DNA of 7,248 nucleotides from Saprospiraceae bacterium. GTDB taxonomy: Bacteria > Bacteroidota > Bacteroidia > Chitinophagales > Saprospiraceae. Made by a program: the position numbers and the translations under genes. Where the stretch lies: NCBI GenBank assembly GCA_004297645.1, contig SCUG01000544.1:1-7248 (forward strand), given 5' to 3'. Below are positions 5,529 through 7,248 of the stretch, one piece after another. The notes beneath the pieces were generated by a model, which saw nothing but the letters and a program-made list of their open reading frames with translations, searched no databases and was not told the DNA's origin. Every line of letters begins with the position of its first letter. Positions within the stretch are counted from its first letter, which is position 1.

Positions 5529-5669
5529 TTAATGGGCTTCCTTGTCATGAGCAATTATCCCAGCTTCGCCATTATAGGCAATCCATTCTCCCTTATGCTT
5601 GCGTAGAAGTTTTTGATTGGCTTTTAACCAGCGCTTGGCAAGGTCATGCAGTTGTTTATAATTTTCCAT
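5529..5669 (-). pseudogene. DUF5678-like N-terminal part of the retropepsin gene, cut by an in-frame TAA
   Basis: A 46-codon ORF starting MENYKQLHDLAKRWLKANQK and continuing through HKGEWIAYNGEAGIIAHD, which resembles the DUF5678-type module (helix, then K-G-x-W-hA, then a short hairpin ending in AHxK). It ends at TAA 5529-5531 exactly in frame with the retropepsin ORF. The intervening nine codons read VIKAAEASE without further damage. From family memory, such modules precede retropepsin-like domains in one protein, so I infer a nonsense mutation rather than two genes. The full product would be about 209 residues. Confidence 0.72.
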
Positions 5670-5764
5670 GGTTAAAGCGATTTTGGCTTACAGTTTCTGA
5701 ACGAAAACCTGCTTGATTTAAGGGAATAAAATTAGTGAAATTCATCCTTCAGGCTACAAAACTT

Positions 5765-5836
5765 GACACAAATTCACACAGATTACACAGATTTTTAAAA
5801 GTAGTTAAATCAGTGGAATCTGTGGAAATCAGTGTC
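5765..5836. repeat. Interspersed inverted repeat downstream of the dehydratase gene
   Basis: Two 30-nt arms (5765-5794 and 5807-5836), complementary at 24 of 30 positions, built on the words CACAGATTACACAGAT and ATCAGTGGAATCTGTGG. It begins 10 bp after the dehydratase stop in the direction of transcription, so it would form a long imperfect hairpin at the mRNA 3' end and may help terminate or stabilise the transcript. Sequence of this style is familiar from Bacteroidota intergenic repeats. Confidence 0.7.
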
Positions 5837-5846
5837 TAAACAAGCG

Positions 5847-7097
5847 CTACATTTTTTGGTCCAATCCCCTGCCTGTTTCGACATGTTCGAAGTTCGGGAT
5901 GTAGCGTTGCATCAATTCCACAATTTCCTGCTTGCTGACGTTCTCTTTTTCAAACACCACCATTAGTTCGTTGAGTATATGGCCAATTTCAGCCAATGAC
6001 TGACAAGGGGCATTTTTGATAACCCCTAACGATGCAAATCGGTCCATGTCCAATTCCTCGTCGTCCGTATAAAACTCCTCGAAGGACTTTTCCCCGGAAG
6101 TATCCGATTGAAAATAGTAAACCGGATAAGGCCGCATCCCCAGTCCCCAGTCCCCAGTCCCCAGTCCCCAGCCTCCAGTTTCCAACCTCCATTCCCTCGC
6201 TTCTTCTGCGGTGGCGCAATGAAATGGTTCCAGGCCAAGCGATTTCAACAGGGAGGTAGCAATATCAGAAAACCGCCGCATGTCCCGTTCTTCCAGCAAC
6301 TTCGGGAAAAATATTTCTCCCGGATTACCCAACATACACGCCAGCAGGCATATCTGCCCCGACTCTTCCGGGGAAACAAAATACCGCTTGACATCCATCG
6401 GAGCGGAAAGTGGTTGCTGTTTCATCAGCCGCTCTAAGAAACCTGCCGGTAAACTCCCGTTGCTGAAAGCCACATTGGCGAAACGGGCGGTAGTAATCGG
6501 GATGTGCCGGGAGTAGGCCAAAATCACCTCCTCCATGAGTTTTTTGCTGGCCCCCATCACGTTCACCGGGTTGGCTGCTTTGTCCGTCGAAACGCAAAAA
6601 AAGCGTTCCGGCGGATTTTCCAGCAGCAACTCCAGCAAACGCCCGGCTTTCAACACATTGTTTTCCAACATGGCCTCGATGGAGTATTGGTCTTTTTCGC
6701 TCCGGACATGTTTATGCGCCGCAAAATTGGCCACGATTTCAAACGGCCCTTCCCACCGCAGCATTTTTTCAAAAACGGCATCGCCAAAGTTGATGGGATA
6801 GGTCAGGTAATGCGGAGGAACAACCAAACCGGCGGTACTCCGCAAATCCCTGGTCAGTTCCGTCAGCCCATTTTCGTTGATGTCCACCACTACCAATCTG
6901 GCGGGATGGAAGTGCAACAATGCCTTGATAAAGGAGGAACCGATGCTGCCAGCGCCGCCGATGACAAGCGCTGATTTGCCTTCAATGCGTTCGTTGAGCG
7001 CCGTTTCATTCTCCCGAATGTCTTTTAAAAACAAACTCTCCGCCCGCTCCGTCACGTGTCGGGAGATGAAGTCGTCCAGATTGAATAAAGGGTTCAT
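5847..7097 (-). CDS. CapD/PglF-type nucleotide-sugar 4,6-dehydratase or epimerase (polysaccharide biosynthesis)
   Basis: A 416-aa cytoplasmic member of the extended short-chain dehydrogenase family that modifies UDP-GlcNAc-type sugars for surface glycans. Seen: NAD(P)-binding loop GGAGSIGS at 47-54, D72 ending the second strand (VVVDINENG), NFAAHKHVRSEKD at 124-136, and the active-site block STDKAANPVNVMGASKK at 170-186. In this subfamily the usual Tyr of YxxxK is Met (M181 with K185) and the T-D-K triad (171-173) is catalytic. YFVSPEES at 239-246 and SDTSGEKSFEEFYT at 331-344 are further family marks. The membrane-spanning N-terminal half of PglF or full CapD is absent, which makes it a soluble short form. 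I start at ATG 7097. Reading further upstream needs a TTG and passes through an octamer repeat. Residues 303-320 (WRLETGGWGLGTGDWGLG) are encoded by a heptamer tandem repeat sitting in a variable spacer before YPVYYF. It is the first gene of the polysaccharide group seen here. Confidence 0.92.
   Translation of the reverse strand: MNPLFNLDDFISRHVTERAESLFLKDIRENETALNERIEGKSALVIGGAGSIGSSFIKALLHFHPARLVVVDINENGLTELTRDLRSTAGLVVPPHYLTYPINFGDAVFEKMLRWEGPFEIVANFAAHKHVRSEKDQYSIEAMLENNVLKAGRLLELLLENPPERFFCVSTDKAANPVNVMGASKKLMEEVILAYSRHIPITTARFANVAFSNGSLPAGFLERLMKQQPLSAPMDVKRYFVSPEESGQICLLACMLGNPGEIFFPKLLEERDMRRFSDIATSLLKSLGLEPFHCATAEEAREWRLETGGWGLGTGDWGLGMRPYPVYYFQSDTSGEKSFEEFYTDDEELDMDRFASLGVIKNAPCQSLAEIGHILNELMVVFEKENVSKQEIVELMQRYIPNFEHVETGRGLDQKM
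6138..6171. repeat. CCCCAGT heptamer tandem repeat inside the dehydratase gene
   Basis: Four perfect copies of CCCCAGT (6138-6165) plus six bases of a fifth, then degenerate copies to about 6190. The unit length is not a multiple of three, so any change other than three units shifts the frame. The unit matches the heptanucleotide type known as STRR1 in cyanobacteria. Confidence 0.95.
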
Positions 7098-7130
7098 TGG
7101 AATGGCTGAATGGTTGGATGGTTGAATGGC
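7098..7130. repeat. TGRATGGY octamer tandem repeat abutting the dehydratase start codon
   Basis: Three octamers (7107-7114, 7115-7122, 7123-7130), preceded by a 9-bp variant (7098-7106) that directly touches the ATG at 7097. It therefore forms the end of the 5' leader. No Shine-Dalgarno sequence is visible, as usual in Bacteroidota. Confidence 0.8.
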
Positions 7131-7248
7131 TGAGTCCCCTCCGAAAAGGGGGGTAAAAAAAAGTTCATTGAAATAACCGAATAAGATTTTGTGTCCTATG
7201 CTGCGGGACAAACTGCTTGGCCCAGCATTGCCCGGAGGCGGGCCAGGG
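7131..7248. other. Window end, no gene supported
   Basis: Presumably leader and promoter of the dehydratase gene. A small CCCC/GGGG stem lies at 7136-7151, followed by an A-run. One minus-strand frame is open from the window edge to a TGA at 7165-7167 (27 codons), which could be the tail of an upstream gene, but it shows no recognisable motif. Confidence 0.3.

Noticed and set aside
7098..7211. N-terminal extension of the dehydratase
   Set aside because: It starts at TTG and runs through the octamer repeat. The residues look non-biological compared with the conserved protein that starts at ATG 7097.

Overview
The window reads like an accessory stretch of a Bacteroidota chromosome, possibly of the Saprospira/Lewinella type. 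This is inference from three things: a DUF6922-type gene and a retropepsin-like gene with a DUF5678-like N-terminus, no obvious Shine-Dalgarno sequences, and intergenic space filled with interspersed repeats built on words such as CTTAGTGTTCTTAGTGG, ACACAGATTACACAGAT and GACGCTGATGGACGCTGAT. All genes I accept are on the minus strand, so transcription runs from right to left.

Right half (about 4240-7100): surface-polysaccharide genes. A CapD/PglF-type nucleotide-sugar dehydratase/epimerase (5847-7097) lies upstream of a small monotopic sugar-1-phosphate transferase (4239-4973). A retropepsin-like gene (5040-5669) sits between them and is broken by one in-frame TAA. The dehydratase carries a 7-bp tandem repeat (CCCCAGT) inside its reading frame, the most likely length-variable site in the window.

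Middle (about 2300-4060): a graveyard of broken genes and mobile debris. An asparagine synthase gene (asnB) is split. A frameshifted N-terminal glutaminase remnant with the catalytic Cys replaced by Phe lies at 2829-3079, and an intact synthetase-domain ORF lies at 1116-2312. Between them, where the rest of the glutaminase domain should be, are a 158-bp inverted-repeat element (2677-2834) and a small DUF6922-like gene (2321-2626). Further right are an unrecognised 98-aa ORF, palindromes, possible insertion-sequence end debris and a truncated copy of a nucleotidyltransferase gene (3813-3938).

Left (1-1136): an intact MNT-HEPN gene pair (nucleotidyltransferase then HEPN protein, 4-bp overlap) bracketed by two direct copies of a roughly 110-bp repeat. 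The right copy runs into the 3' end of the asnB ORF and supplies its last codons and stop.

The AsnB-like, dehydratase and transferase genes would fit a cell-surface glycan pathway, but asnB has lost its glutaminase half. The main story is genome plasticity: repeats that bracket, split, terminate or run within genes, and duplicated MNT genes in which one copy is intact and one decayed.
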